Shown here one piece after another: positions 22,101 to 33,606 of a DNA stretch of 64,000 nucleotides (position 1 is the first letter of the stretch; each line of letters opens with the position of its first letter). A program made the translations under genes and the position numbers. Source of the stretch: Gymnorhina tibicen (taxonomy: Eukaryota > Chordata > Aves > Passeriformes > Artamidae); assembly GCA_013399875.1 (NCBI GenBank), contig VXAZ01006903.1, positions 1 through 64,000 on the forward strand, read 5' to 3'. The notes beneath the pieces are model-generated. The model did no database searches. It was given only the letters and a program-made list of their open reading frames with translations, and was not told where the DNA came from.

Positions 22101-22718
22101 TAATCACAGAATGCTGGGATGGGTCAGGCTGGAAGGGCCCTCAGTGGCTCATCTGGTGCCACCGCCCTGCTCCAGCAGGGCCATCCCAGAGCACAGGGCA
22201 CAGGATTGTGTCCAGAGGGTTCTGGCATATCCCCAGGGAGGAGACTCCACAGCCTCTCTGGACAATCTGCTCAGGGCTGGGCCCTGCCCGGGGCAGGAGT
22301 TGTGCCGCCCGTGCAGGGAATTGCTGGGCTCAGCCCCTGCCCGTCCCTCTGGTGCCACTGCTGGGCCCCGGAGCAGAGCCCGGGCCCTGCCCTGAGCCCT
22401 CCCTGCAGCCAGGGACACCCAGGGCTGAGGGCCCCTCTCGGCCGGGGCTCCTCTCGAGGCCGAGCAGCCCCAGCTCCCTCAGCCCTTCCCGGGCACGGAG
22501 ATGCTCCAGGCCCTTCCTCAGCCCTGCAGCCTCCACTGGCCCCGCTCCAGGAGCTCCCTGTTCCTGCTGTGCTGAGGATCCAGAACTGGGCACGGCACTC
22601 CAGAGGTGCTCCCAGGGCTGGGCAGAGGGGCAGGATCACTCCCTGACCTGCTGGGAATGCTCATTCCCAGGATCCCGTTGGTCGCTTGGCCCCCAGGGCA
22701 CTGCTGGCTCATGGACCT
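22101..22718 (-). mobile_element. long GC-rich CR1 3' segment, type IV
   Basis: The longest continuous CR1 3' copy here, about 618 bp antisense. Tail TAATCACAGAATGCTGGGAT, then 'gggtcaggctggaagggccc', 'ctgctccagcagggccatcc', 'agaggttctggcatatccc'-like sequence, 'gacaatctgctcagggctgg', 'ctccctcagcccttcccggg', 'tccaggcccttcctcagccc', 'gatccagaactgggcacggc' and 'cagggcactgctggctcatg'. It spans the end of ORF2 and the full 3' UTR. The surrounding DNA is A+T-rich, so the open frames up to 216 codons here reflect GC content, not a gene. Confidence 0.93.
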
Positions 22719-24300
22719 TCTGGAAATGCTCTGCTGGTTGAAAACTCCTTGAGGTCAGGATAATAACAGGAAGAAATGTCACATATGTTGGTATTTTCCT
22801 TCCCAAACACGGGGAGCATCCTCTCTCTCAGTTCCAGAACTCTGTGGTCACAGTGGTATTAGACAGGCAGACTTGTTTTCACCTCTCAAGGCCGTTTCCA
22901 TGTTCAGGAGACTTCCCAAACACTTTGCAGCATTAGGGATAATACTTGAGCCTAATTTTACCCATTTTTGAATTGCATCACATGATGGTTATTCCACGCA
23001 GCTCGACAGGTGAGGACAAGAACTGAGGAATATCTAAGTCCTACTTTGCTAATGATCAGAAGAAAATAGCACCTCCAAGACTGGGAGGTTATTACCTATT
23101 TTTTGTTATGTTATTGACCTCATTAAACTCAAACTCTGAAAATGATAACTGTCCATGGAAATTTCAGTTTTCCAATGTGTTATCTCCTTTCTTCTTCAGA
23201 TTGTCTTATTTAATGCATGGAACAATTTATTTCAGCTTTCACTTGATAGACATGTTACTGCTGCGAGCCAGTGTAAACCCTAAGTCTAGAACTAAGCATT
23301 AGATCAGGTATTAAAATTGATAGCAGATGTGGGCAAACTTCATATAAGCAGAAACACAGATGGAAGTTGGTGGGAATGCGGCACACACACCCGTGTTAAG
23401 TCTGCCATGGTGTTACTGTGCTGAACTCCAGCAGGAAAAAATGCTTTTAATGGCTTTAGAAAATTATGGAGTGAAAATTAAAGTTACAGTGGTTGAAATT
23501 TATCATGTTCTTAATATATCTATTTTTTTTTTTTCTTTTTTCCTGAAGGCATATATACCCATAAATATTCACCCTTTGTTTTCAAAAAGAACTCGAATTC
23601 ATTTAGCTTGGCCGGTCCTTCCAATGCATTCTAAAGTTTGTTAACATAGCCCTGCCATTCCTTAAGGAAATCTATTTAATCTTTCCACACACATATATTT
23701 TCTCCTGATTCATATCCATCTGCTCATCCAGTGAAATATGAGAATATTTCTTAGTTAAAAGTTTAGTACTTTCAAGGTTTTGGCTGGCACAGCTCTGTCC
23801 CTCAGCTGGGTGATGCCAGTTGAACCATGCCCAGAAGAGTTCTATGACCTTTAACATAATGGAACTTCATAACCTCCACCGTCTGCTACACGGAAGTCAA
23901 AATCACAGTGTAGTTGGGGAAAACCAAAAAGAAGTGGGTAATGCGGTCTCAGAAATGTTAAAGGGAAGTTTTTGTTTTCGACTGCACTGGAATTTTCTTG
24001 ATTTGGATATCTGGTGATGGTCAAGAGCAGATGGTCTCCTGCTCCTGAGAGGGTTGTGTTGAGGATGACTGGACAACTCTGGAGGTCAAGTCATTGATGG
24101 TGGAAGCAGCGTTTTGGTTTCTATGGTCACACAAGAATCTTTGAGGACTGCCAAGTGCGAGAGACAAGAACCACCTGACAGAGTGGGACAAAGATGCCTT
24201 TTCCAGGCTGGCCCATCTGGAAAGGAGATCTCTGAACTAGGAACTGGGAAATGAGCTGGCTCAGAGCCAGGAGAGGGCAGACCAACATGGGCAGTATTAA
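22719..24300. other. unique intergenic sequence
   Basis: Contains a pyrimidine tract at about 23519-23546 (T13 then CT6CC). The last 250 bp are GC-richer but not recognised. Confidence 0.5.
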
Positions 24301-24441
24301 GTGTTCCAGGCAAGGCTGGACAGGGCTTGGAGCAGCCTGGTCTAGTGGAAGGTGTCCCTGCCCATGGAAGGGGGTGGAATTAGATGAGCTTTAAAGGTCC
24401 TTTCCAACCCAAGCCATCCTGTGAATCTATGATTTCATGAT
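24301..24441 (+). mobile_element. CR1 3' fragment, type I
   Basis: Sense: 'ttccaggcaaggctggacag', 'ggcttggagcagcctggtct', 'ggaaggtgtccctgcccatg' and 'cctttccaacccaagccatc', with tail CTATGATTTCATGATT, one of the best-kept 3' tails in the window. Confidence 0.93.
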
Positions 24442-24589
24442 TGTGGTGACTGTGCTGCAGACCTCGTGACTGAGAAGAAGTAGGTGAGCCCCTCATTTTT
24501 ACAGGAATTCCAACAGGAATCGCATGAAAATCAACAGTGGGAAGCGCTAAGTCCTTCCGGTGGGGAGAAACAAATCCATGCTCTAGTCC

Positions 24590-25030
24590 ATTCTGGGTAC
24601 CACATGGCTGGAAGGCAGCTTAGCTGCAAAGGAGGACCTGGGGGTCCTGGCAAACACCAAAGCTGCACAAAGGTCCACGTGCCCAAAGGCAGCCAGTAGC
24701 CTTTGGGAAGAGCAGGGTCAAGGGAAGAGTCCTTACCACGTCACACAACGCTGGGATACACAGCTGGAGCGATGTGTCCAGTGCTGGACAAGAGGGACAG
24801 GGACTTAGCAGGGTTAGTCCAGCAAGGACTTTATTTGATGTTGCTTTGAGGAAGCAGCACAGGAAAATCTCCAGATATCTTTTCCGACCTCAGCTATCCT
24901 ATGGTCTGGACATTCTGCCGTGTTATTCTCCTTTAAGTTTGGTGGAAGCTGTCCCTGCCCATGCAGGGGGGTTGGAACTAAATGGTTGTTAAGGCCACTT
25001 CCAACCCAAGCCACGCTGGGATTCTGAGAT
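24590..25030 (+). mobile_element. CR1 late ORF2 plus 3' end, internally deleted
   Basis: Sense: 'ggctggaaggcagcttagct' and 'aaggaggacctgggggtcct' encode the KEDLGVL block, followed by 'aaaggtccacgtgcccaaag', 'gagcgatgtgtccagtgctg' (CVQCW) and 'gacaagagggacagggactt'. It then jumps through a degraded stretch to a type I 3' end ('ggaagctgtccctgcccatg', 'ccacttccaacccaagccac', tail GGGATTCTGAGATC). Frame broken by indels. Confidence 0.85.
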
Positions 25031-26249
25031 CAAAGTAATTTTCAAAGTAGCATCTGATGTGGGAAAAAAACCTGAATGTGCAAAATTTTGTAGGTGGAGC
25101 ACCAAGCATTTTCTGATAAAAAGCTGTAAAGTACCTGGTAATAACCCTTGCAGGATAAAAGCATGTGAATGTTTTAAATATTTTGATGAAACCATCTGTG
25201 AACGTCCAGTGCTTCCATTATAGCAATTCTCTCAGATATAATAACGGGGAAGAATTACAATGAAATAAACATCAAAGTGAGTGTTAAAATAGGAGCATTT
25301 TTGACAACAAATGTTCTTTAAAGGGTGAGAGCTGTGGGTCCACAAACCATAAAATCAATGAAACTTTTAAGTAAAATTTCGGAATTATATCAGTTAAGTA
25401 GTGGGTACACCTGCAAAATATATTTTGCATTCAGCCCACTAATTACAGGACATCCATCACTTCTGAATCTTCTCAACAACAAATTACATAAAGTTCTCTA
25501 CATCCTCCAGCCCGTATTATTGTACCAATATCTTATTTCTCTCAGAGATAATTTATGTTGCTCCTCTCACGGATGTGTTGCCAAGCCATTATTCACATAT
25601 TTTGCTACTATAAAAACAACAATGTGCAGACAAGTCCTGCACTTCTTTCTGGAGGCAGTGAGACTGGGGCCAGATCTGAATTTATGGTGGTGAAAAGTTT
25701 ATATTCCAGTGCCAAAGAGTTTAAAAGCCTTGCGCTTGGTCAGCTCTGGAGCTGTTGGAAATTCCAATGTTTTTTGAAAAATAAGCATTTAGTCCTCACA
25801 ATTAATAAGGTGAATGCCTGCTCCAAGACTATAAGGGACCAGTAAATCATAAAGATGAGTAAAGTCTTCTCCTCCAAAGGTCACAGTGTCAATAAAAAAC
25901 CCGAAAGTGAAAAATGTATAAAGAGCCATAAAAACATCTGGTTCCAACCTAGAATGAATTTTCATTTACAATAATATAAAACTTTTCTGAGTTATTTTTT
26001 AACACTGCCCTTTCCAGCTGCATCTCTCGTACAGGACAGAGACATTATCTACTTAAACAAGCAAAGGTGGGTGAAGTGTTTGTAGTTCAGTTCTTGTGCT
26101 GTAGAGATTAAAGAAACCAGACTATTGCACGATTTACACACACCTGCCTAAACAGCACTGCAAACAATAGTCACCTCTGAGAATCCATTGTTTAAATTGT
26201 AATGTCCCAAAACTATGGAAACATGTCTACCAGGAATGTACATCTGTCC
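25031..26249. other. unique intergenic sequence
   Basis: A+T-rich. An open frame of 122 codons at 25325-25693 has no recognisable domain. Confidence 0.5.
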
Positions 26250-26415
26250 AGGCTGTGGCTGCCCCTGGATCCCTGGAAGCATCCAAGGCCAGGTTGGACG
26301 TGGCTTGGAGCACCCTGGGATAGTGGAAGGTGTCCCTGCCCACGGCAGGGGATGAAGCTGGATGGGCTTTAAGGCTCCTTCCAAACCAAACCACTCCAGG
26401 ATTTTACGATCCTAT
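26250..26415 (+). mobile_element. CR1 3' fragment, type I
   Basis: Sense: 'ggctgtggctgcccctggat', 'ccaaggccaggttggacgtg', 'gtggaaggtgtccctgccca' and 'ggctccttccaaaccaaacc', tail GGATTTTACGATCC. Confidence 0.92.
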
Positions 26416-27959
26416 TATTTAGCCATTTTCTTTTCTTTTCAAGTCACTAGAGTTAAAAACAGCGAGTAAAGCAAGCTCTGGGATGCATCCATGGAACTGC
26501 CTAAACCCATCATAAAAAGTATATAACCCATTCATGGCTGCAAAGCACTTCCTGTGGAAGCAAGACAAATCACTTCTTACCCCCTATAAACTTTTCAGGA
26601 ACAATCAGGAGCTGTCAAAGGAGTTGCAATTACTTACAAATCTGGGTGTCTTTCTCCTTCCAGCAATAAAATTTATGTAAGAGCTCTAGGTGCTATTTCA
26701 CTTTGACTGTCTTTCCACTTTTACACTTTATCCTCAAATAAAATGTTGTTAATTCAACGTGAAAATGATGCAGTGTCAGAGAAAGGTCTTTTACGCATAT
26801 TTCTTACTCTTTATTTTTAAACAGCTGAACAGCCCAAATGCCTACTACCAGGTTCCCTACTTTGGAATATCGATTTTTGCTTTGCAGTGGTTGTGGTGGT
26901 GGGGTGACCTTGGCCAGCTCTGGGATGCCCAGGTGTCCTCTGCTCTCAGCCACAGAAATATTTGCCCATATTTGCAGAGAATATTTGCTAGAAGGCTTCG
27001 ATAACCATTAAGCCTTGACCATTAGATAAATTATAGTTTATGGTTTTTTGCATATAAAATTTCTATTTTAAAAAATAACGAAGATATTAAGCAAAACTGC
27101 AGTTTTTGAGTTCTGGAAAATTAAACATTACACTATACTTTTCATTATAGTTTTTTTTATTTTATTATTACTAGCTAGAAAGATAATGCATCCCCAAAGT
27201 TTTACTGAAAGACTTGAAAAGGCCTCTTATTATGGAAAATATACCCACGCTTATTGTTTTACTTTTTTCCTCTCTGATGAAATAGGTACATTTTCTATTT
27301 AATTTGTATTAGCAACAAGCTCCCCATTAAAATCTAAGTTAAGCAAACAACGGAAAGGTTCCCATGTGTTTTGGTTTATCGACAGGTTTTTACCTTAACC
27401 CAGTTTGTGTCAGATCATCACAGTTTTACATAAGCAAGATTTAATTACTGGAAATGCAAAATTAATAGTTTCCCCGAGTTTTAGAATGACTTGAACAAAC
27501 ACTTACTTGTTTAGATCAAAGAAAGCAATTAAAGATATTCGGGAAAATTTTAATTACACAAACCATATTTGTATTTCTAACCCAGAGCCAATTCAATTGA
27601 ATGTTGCTTAAAAATGCATTATTCTTGTTCAGGGAGTATATTAGTCCTATAAGTTCCTGAAAAGCTTTAAAAAAATTACTTTTCAGTTTGTTTTCTAACT
27701 CACAAAACAGGAAACCAGAATGAAGTGACCTTGTGGCTGCTGCTTTCCTCATCCCTCACACTTGCCACTAAAGCCACTTGCTAGGTACTCTGTGTTCTTA
27801 AAGGCACACAAATGGTCACCAGGAGCTCAGATAAAACTCTCAGGAAGGGTCCAGGTATCAGTTTAAATTATACACCCTGACCAATTGTCAACCCAGTATT
27901 AGTTTAAAGGCTCCAAAATCTCCTGATCTTGATGTGTTTTACCCAGAGGGGACATTTCC
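26416..27959. other. unique intergenic sequence
   Basis: Strongly A+T-rich, especially 27020-27330. No repeat or gene recognised. Confidence 0.5.
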
Positions 27960-28028
27960 CAAGGGGCTGGAACCAGATGACTTTCAGGGTCCCTTCCAAC
28001 CCAAACCATTCTGTGATTCTGTGACTTT
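27960..28028 (+). mobile_element. short CR1 3' end
   Basis: 'aaggggctggaaccagatga', 'ctttcagggtcccttccaac' and 'ccaaaccattctgtgattct', tail GTGACTT. About 70 bp. Confidence 0.85.
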
Positions 28029-28540
28029 TCATCTGTGACTTGGCTTAGCTGCTTCTTGTACAACCGTGTCACCTGTGACATCCTTTGGCAAGAATTCCAG
28101 CACTTCCTTGTCATTGTGTGTTTTCCATGCTATGTCCCATGAGCTGGCACCAGAATCATCACCTCACAGCCAACAGTCTGGGTAAGAGAGGAGTTCAGAG
28201 GGGATGTTGGAGTGGATGCGTCATCGGGACTTTGGCAGCAGCAACATTTCCCTCCGAGTCACATCTTGACTCCCTCCTGTCTCCTCAAGTCCTTCTTAGA
28301 GTGGATTTCCCTTCTTTGGGGTGCACCTTCTTATCACCAATGCATCCCTCTTCCTACCCAGCATCGATAAAGGCATCACCCAAACTTCCTTTCTTTTTTC
28401 AAGAGCTTCTATCGACTTTCTTGTGAGGAGTAGGAAGGGGAAGGTGGGTCCATGGCTGTCCCAAGGAGGGCAGGGAAGCAGAAGAAAGTCTGCAGAAAAT
28501 AGCACGGAGGAAAAGGCGTTCTTCTGGACATGGTGGGATT
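28029..28540. other. unrecognised moderately GC-rich sequence
   Basis: No repeat family recognised. Open frames up to 113 codons occur on both strands without domains. Confidence 0.4.
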
Positions 28541-28606
28541 CAGCCAAGGGTTGGACTTGATGATCCTGAAGGTCTTTTCCAACCTTACTGATCCTGTGAT
28601 TGTGCA
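28541..28606 (+). mobile_element. short CR1 3' end, type V
   Basis: 'gccaagggttggacttgatg', 'atcctgaaggtcttttccaa' and 'ccttactgatcctgtgattg'. About 66 bp. Confidence 0.85.
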
Positions 28607-28886
28607 TTTCTGCACAGGACACTTAAGGCCTGATTCCAGCAATGCAAGTGCACAACATTTTCAGAGAGCCAGTTTCAGGGCAAGGGTAGAACACGAATTT
28701 CTCTGTGCTCGGGGCTGTTCAGTGGTTCAGGCTTTGCTCAGTTCAATCCCAGTGAATAGTGCTTTATTCAGGCTAAAATTCTGATTTCCCCAGGAATGCT
28801 AAATTATGTCTTTCCCTGTGATCTCTTAGCTGATGGAGCAACATAAGGAATAAAATGCTACTTGATATAAGGAAAGGTTCAGGAAT

Positions 28887-28952
28887 CAACCAGGGGGTTG
28901 GAGCCAGGTGATCTTTAAGGTGCCTTGCAATAAACCATTCCGGGATTCCATG
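28887..28952 (+). mobile_element. short CR1 3' end
   Basis: 'caaccagggggttggagcca', 'ggtgatctttaaggtgcctt' and 'aaaccattccgggattccat'. About 66 bp. Confidence 0.82.
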
Positions 28953-29184
28953 ATTATATTTGTGTGCATAATATTAAGGCATCTTCAAGGAAAAGTGACC
29001 TTGAAAGAATGCTCTAGGTTAAAGACACCAAGTAATTCAATTTTAAAAAAGAACAAACTACGAAGGAACAGACAACCAAACTGCAATCTGCTTCATGTAC
29101 AGCAGGAATTGTCTGTTCAATTTTTGCTGTTTTGGGTACTTGTGCACAACTTAGTTTGGATTTTTTTTCCCTTCACTTCTGTAG
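28953..29184. other. unique spacer ending in a pyrimidine tract
   Basis: Ends with T8CCCTTCACTTCTGTAG, a good match to a vertebrate 3' splice acceptor. Confidence 0.4.
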
Positions 29185-29350
29185 ATTTTAATCTGTTTTA
29201 GTGTGAAACTAATGGATGAACTAGAAAGGCTCTGTTACAGAGAGACAAATAGATGTAACACCTTGCTATTTACCCAGAGCAGGCAGCTTGTGATTGAGGA
29301 GAGAATTGACTATTATGCTATTCTGGCAAGCATAAAGAGACATTTAAAAG
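29185..29350 (+). other. exon-like open segment (speculative)
   Basis: A strong acceptor-like sequence ends at AG 29183-29184 (pyrimidine-rich tract directly before it). A second acceptor-like AG is at 29200-29201. A donor-like AAAAG|GTATAA falls at 29350/29351. One frame is open throughout (residues include VKLMDELERLCYRETN and VIEERIDYYAILASIKRHLK) and stays open to 29523. I recognise no domain, and no partner exon is identifiable. Such combinations arise by chance, so this is a candidate only. Confidence 0.15.
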
Positions 29351-29747
29351 GTATAACACCAGCTGCCCACGGAAATCCAACACAAGGCAGCACTTTTTCA
29401 TCTGGTGTTGTACATCTGTTTTCAGTGGCTCATCCAGCACATTCTCCTGCTGAAATAACCACACAAAGAGACAGAAATGGAGCATTAGTGGCAGGCAGAG
29501 TTCATCCTACTGCTTCTGGATAAGACACTGACAATGAACATTAATAGACCAAACCATCTCAGTCTGAGCTGAAAATACCATTAATATAATTGGTTCCTAC
29601 ACACTGTGAGAAATGAAGTTGCTGTATTAAAATTTAAAATAAAAAATGCCTTCTTCACGAAGAGAAAAAAGCTGTTTTGTATAGGAAATTTTTATATTAT
29701 TTCTCCTTTCTTTTCACTATCTGTTCTTACGTAAAAAAATAAAAAAG
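29351..29747. other. unique spacer
   Basis: No recognised feature apart from the continuing open frame to 29523. Confidence 0.45.
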
Positions 29748-29942
29748 GAAACCTTCAAAGATGGGAGCTCCATCACCTCCCTGGGCAGCCCCTGACAATG
29801 TTTAACAATGCTTTCCATGGAGAAATTCCTCCTGATGTCCAACCTGAACCTCCCCTGGCACAGCTTGAGGCCGTTTCCTCTTGTCCCATCCCTTGCTCCC
29901 TGGAAGTAGAGCCCGACCCCCACCTGGCTGCACCCTCCCTTC
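29748..29942 (-). mobile_element. CR1 fragment, type II, lacking its 3' tail
   Basis: Antisense: 'cacctccctgggcagcccct', 'ccatggagaaattcctcctg', 'atgtccaacctgaacctccc' and 'cacagcttgaggccgtttcc', then 'tggctgcaccctcc'. It begins about 100 bp inside the element, so the CR1 3' end is absent. Confidence 0.9.
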
Positions 29943-31641
29943 ACTGATAATAAAGCACAAATTCAATGTAGAGAAGAGCCCATGTGGGCCATATAATTTA
30001 ATTCTTTATTTGCGACACACTGTACTTGTTTTGTAAGCTGTTTTTCCCATAAATACAGTCTCTGTTTTGTATCTGTATAATTTGTTCTGTCATGTTCTGC
30101 AGGAGCGGAGACACATGTCAACAATGTATGACAAAACAATGCTAACAAATATTAAGTTTATGGAAAAGGAAATATATCATCGTGGTTCTGCAACTTTTAC
30201 CTTTCCCGGTAAAAACACAGCCCAATTTTCACAGTGGGAACTCAGCACATCCACAGAATGCTCGAGCACTTGCTCCTTTAGAGCATCAATCAATGTACTT
30301 AAATGTTTTTCAGAGCAAAAATGGATTAGAATGCAAATTAAATTGAGTGAATTGCAGACGCAATCCAAGTTAGCGGTCACATTACATCGGAGCAACAATT
30401 TAATATCATTTCTGCTCCTTCCTGAGTGCTTTTTATTAAGCTGTGTGACAGCTGGCACAGCTGGCCAGAACTGCTCCTTGGCTGTGCATCCTCTCTGCCA
30501 ACCACTAAAGCAGCAAGGAATGAAAAGCCTTTTCAGTTAATCTAAAAATACTGTAATATATACTATAATACACCATCTGAGCGTTTCAGAGTTATTAATA
30601 TATTTCTTTACCTCAGAATCAATATTGCTCCCTGTTTGAAAGGAAGACGAATTATAAAAAAGGCCAAGAGAGAAATTTTGTCAATTATGACACTCATTTT
30701 CAAGGGTGACACTGGGACTTGCTCAAATAAGCCCTAATGATCCTGTAGCCATACATGACAATAGGATTTACCTGGCTGTCTTGTCCATCTGGATTCAAAA
30801 GTTTTAGGATTCTCCACAATCTTGAGGATGCTCAGAAAAAGGGAAGGAGGAGAGGCAGCTGAATCGTTGTTTGTAAGGCTGGAGGATTTTCTAGTGTAGC
30901 ACAGCATGAATAATCTTCTGAATCAAGAAACACTCTTATTTCTTCTGGGTTTTTTTCTTAATTTCTTTTTTATTTATTTTTATTCCACATAAATATTCTG
31001 ACTGCTGCAACATCCCTTCCCCAATTGTATTTGTAGCCCTTTTACAAACTGAAGCAATGAAAATATTTTAGTATTTTTTCCCAGATATAGGTTGAAGAGT
31101 GGGGAAGTCTGAATTCATCCACAATAACCCAAACCTGGCAAAACAAACCAGCCTGACATAGGGAGACATGAGGAAAAGTCATTGGAACACTTTGTTTTCC
31201 TCAGCTTCAAAGAAACAAAAAATAATCAAAACAATGCAAGGGAAGTTTTAAAGTGTAAAATCCGATGACTTTTTTTTTTTGTGTGTGAGGCTTATTTTAA
31301 TATCTAAATCGAAACTGTTTCGATACGTAATTATTTTATGCTGTGCTCTCATCAGGCATGGGATTACTCTCGGTGTTTGACTCATTGGAAGGGCTGACCC
31401 CTTCAGCTGGAATGCTAACAGCTTTCCTTCCCATCTTCCAGTATTTAAATGAAAAGATCGATCTATTCAATCATCTGAACATTTTCCTTGGTGTTTTCCA
31501 GCTTGCAGCATAGTACCATATATTCCATTAGGGTTTTTTATTTTATTATTTTGTTTTCTTTTCAATATAGGAAGAACCTGGGTTTTTATGGGTGTTAGAA
31601 TAGAGTTTAACCACTCACCTGGTGTCAGCCCCAGTGAAGTA
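29943..31641. other. unique intergenic sequence
   Basis: An open frame of 157 codons at 30067-30540 and an antisense frame of 93 codons overlap. Neither has a recognisable domain. A+T-rich elsewhere, with T10 near 31271. Confidence 0.45.
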
Positions 31642-31785
31642 ACCACAGAGTCACAGAATCCCAGGATGGTTTGGGTTGGAAGGGACCTTAAACCCATCCC
31701 TTTCCATGCCCTGCCATGGGCAGGGACTTCTCCCTCTATCCCAGCTTGCTCCAAGTCCCATCCAACCTGGCCATCAAACTTTTCC
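31642..31785 (-). mobile_element. CR1 3' fragment, type I
   Basis: Antisense tail ACCACAGAGTCACAGAATCC, 'aggatggtttgggttggaag', 'ccctgccatgggcagggact', 'ctatcccagcttgctccaag' and 'ccatccaacctggccatc'. Confidence 0.92.
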
Positions 31786-33365
31786 TTCATTCCCTCACCA
31801 CATGTCAAAGATGTTCCGTTCTCCAGACTCCCCTGGGTTTGCTCCAGTTTGGTTTCCAAGCCCTGGGAAATGATTGCTGAGTGCTTGGGGAATGTGCTAC
31901 ACCTGCACCACAAGTAAGACCACGGTTTCTACTGTGCCAGGAGGTGCATCTGGCCTGGGAAAATAGATTTAAGTCCTACATTTTTCCCACATGGTGGTCC
32001 TCAGTTTGGCCACCAACCTCTTTACATCTGTTCTTTTCTGATTACAGACCTACAACTCACAAGATTCAGAATTCAAAACCTCTGGTGACCCACACCGATA
32101 AATGAGAAACTGAACATTATTTTTGAAAGGAAATGATGAAAAAAGTTTGATTGCTGTGTTTTCGGGTTTTTGCCTCAATGAAAACAATTCTATTGTAGAA
32201 GGATTAAATCAAAAGTAAGCAATTAGTATTAATTTCCTTTACCTCAATAAGCACATAATGAGATTACTTTTATTTCCACGACCTAAGGAATTACGTGTGT
32301 TTTTAGCCTATGTTCCTTGAGTTTCTGTTTGCAAAGCAAGTAGGAAGTTAAATCTAGATATTTTCCAACCCCAAAAATTTATCTTTTTTACTACAGAGCA
32401 AAGAGAACCTTCTTTAAATATCTAAATGTCAAGAGCTATTCAATTAATACAGGCTTACCCTGAGGAAGGTGAGTTTCCACCAAACTGACAGTGAAAACTA
32501 ATCCACATATTTGTGTTTAAAAAGAAGCTGAAGAAGGGTTTAGAATGAACTTATTTGAGATGACAGATGAGTTTTGTGAACTCATAAAAAAGTTTAAGAG
32601 TGTGGGGCTTGTGTATGTCTTGAATTTGAGATGCATAACATGGGCACGTAAGACAGTCTTGGTTTTGTATCAGCTGAAGTATAACATAATTAACTCCCTT
32701 TAACACCCCTCCTGTAAGTCTCCTGCACTGATGAGAATGTATTTTTAATGCACGTGGAATCTTACACTTTTCACGTTTTTCCCTACGTATTTGCTACAAA
32801 GTACCTGAAAAACCTGCACAAATTTTATTCCGCAAATGCAGCCACTGACTAGAACGTAGTGTGATAATTAATGCTCATTAATTAGTTTTTTGTTTGCTCT
32901 CTAACCCCTTGCCAAGGAACGAGTAATCCTCCTAATCCTCCTCCAACAGCCATGTCCTACCAATCCATCTTCTATGAAGTATGGCAGTGCTGCATTTTAT
33001 TTCAGTATTCAAAGTAAAATTAACTTAAAAATCACCCAGAAGAGATTTTTCTAGCCTGGAAACTCTGCCCGATATCCCTGTCTTTTATTACTCTGACCAT
33101 GCATAACTCTCAAAGCTCAAGAGATTAATGACTTGTACATTGCTCAAGCCTTGAAGTAACAAAAGCTCATATCCCAATCTTCTCCCTCGTGCTTTCAAAA
33201 AAATAACACATCAAATAATTGACAAATCGAGATGTGCCAATTCTTTCTCTTATCAGCTGGTTTTGCCACGTAACGACATGCTCTCATCACTGTTATCTCA
33301 CTGAAGTGGGATGGGAGTTTTGTGAAACCACCACATCTTGTGCAAAAGGTTTTTGCCTTGATCTT
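31786..33365. other. unique intergenic sequence
   Basis: A+T-rich. No gene or repeat recognised. Confidence 0.5.
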
Positions 33366-33420
33366 CATAGAATCATAGATGAGTTTGAGTTAAAAGGGAC
33401 ATTGTAGAGGTCTTGAGAGC
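33366..33420 (-). mobile_element. very short CR1 3' tail
   Basis: CATAGAATCATAGATGAG, then 'gagttaaaagggacattgta' and 'gaggtcttgag'. About 55 bp of antisense CR1 tail. Confidence 0.7.
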
Positions 33421-33493
33421 ATGGTGTTGGATCACAAAAAATCCTGCATCATGGGACTTTGAACATTTAAGACTATAGTTTTCAAAATCCATG

Positions 33494-33606
33494 TTTATTA
33501 TATTCAATATATTATTATTTTCAGTATGGAATTATTCAGTAGCATTTTATTCAGTATTATTTTATTCAGTTTTATTATATTTAGTATTATTATATTCAGT
33601 ATGGAA
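33494..33606. repeat. imperfect TTCAGTATTATT-type tandem repeat
   Basis: Repeated 'attcagtattatttta'-like units of irregular length. 'TTCAGTATGGAAT' occurs near both ends, which points to local duplication plus slippage. Confidence 0.7.

Noticed and set aside
22091..22741. Open frame of 216 codons on the plus strand
   Set aside because: It is the antisense reading of a GC-rich type IV CR1 copy. High GC removes stop codons.
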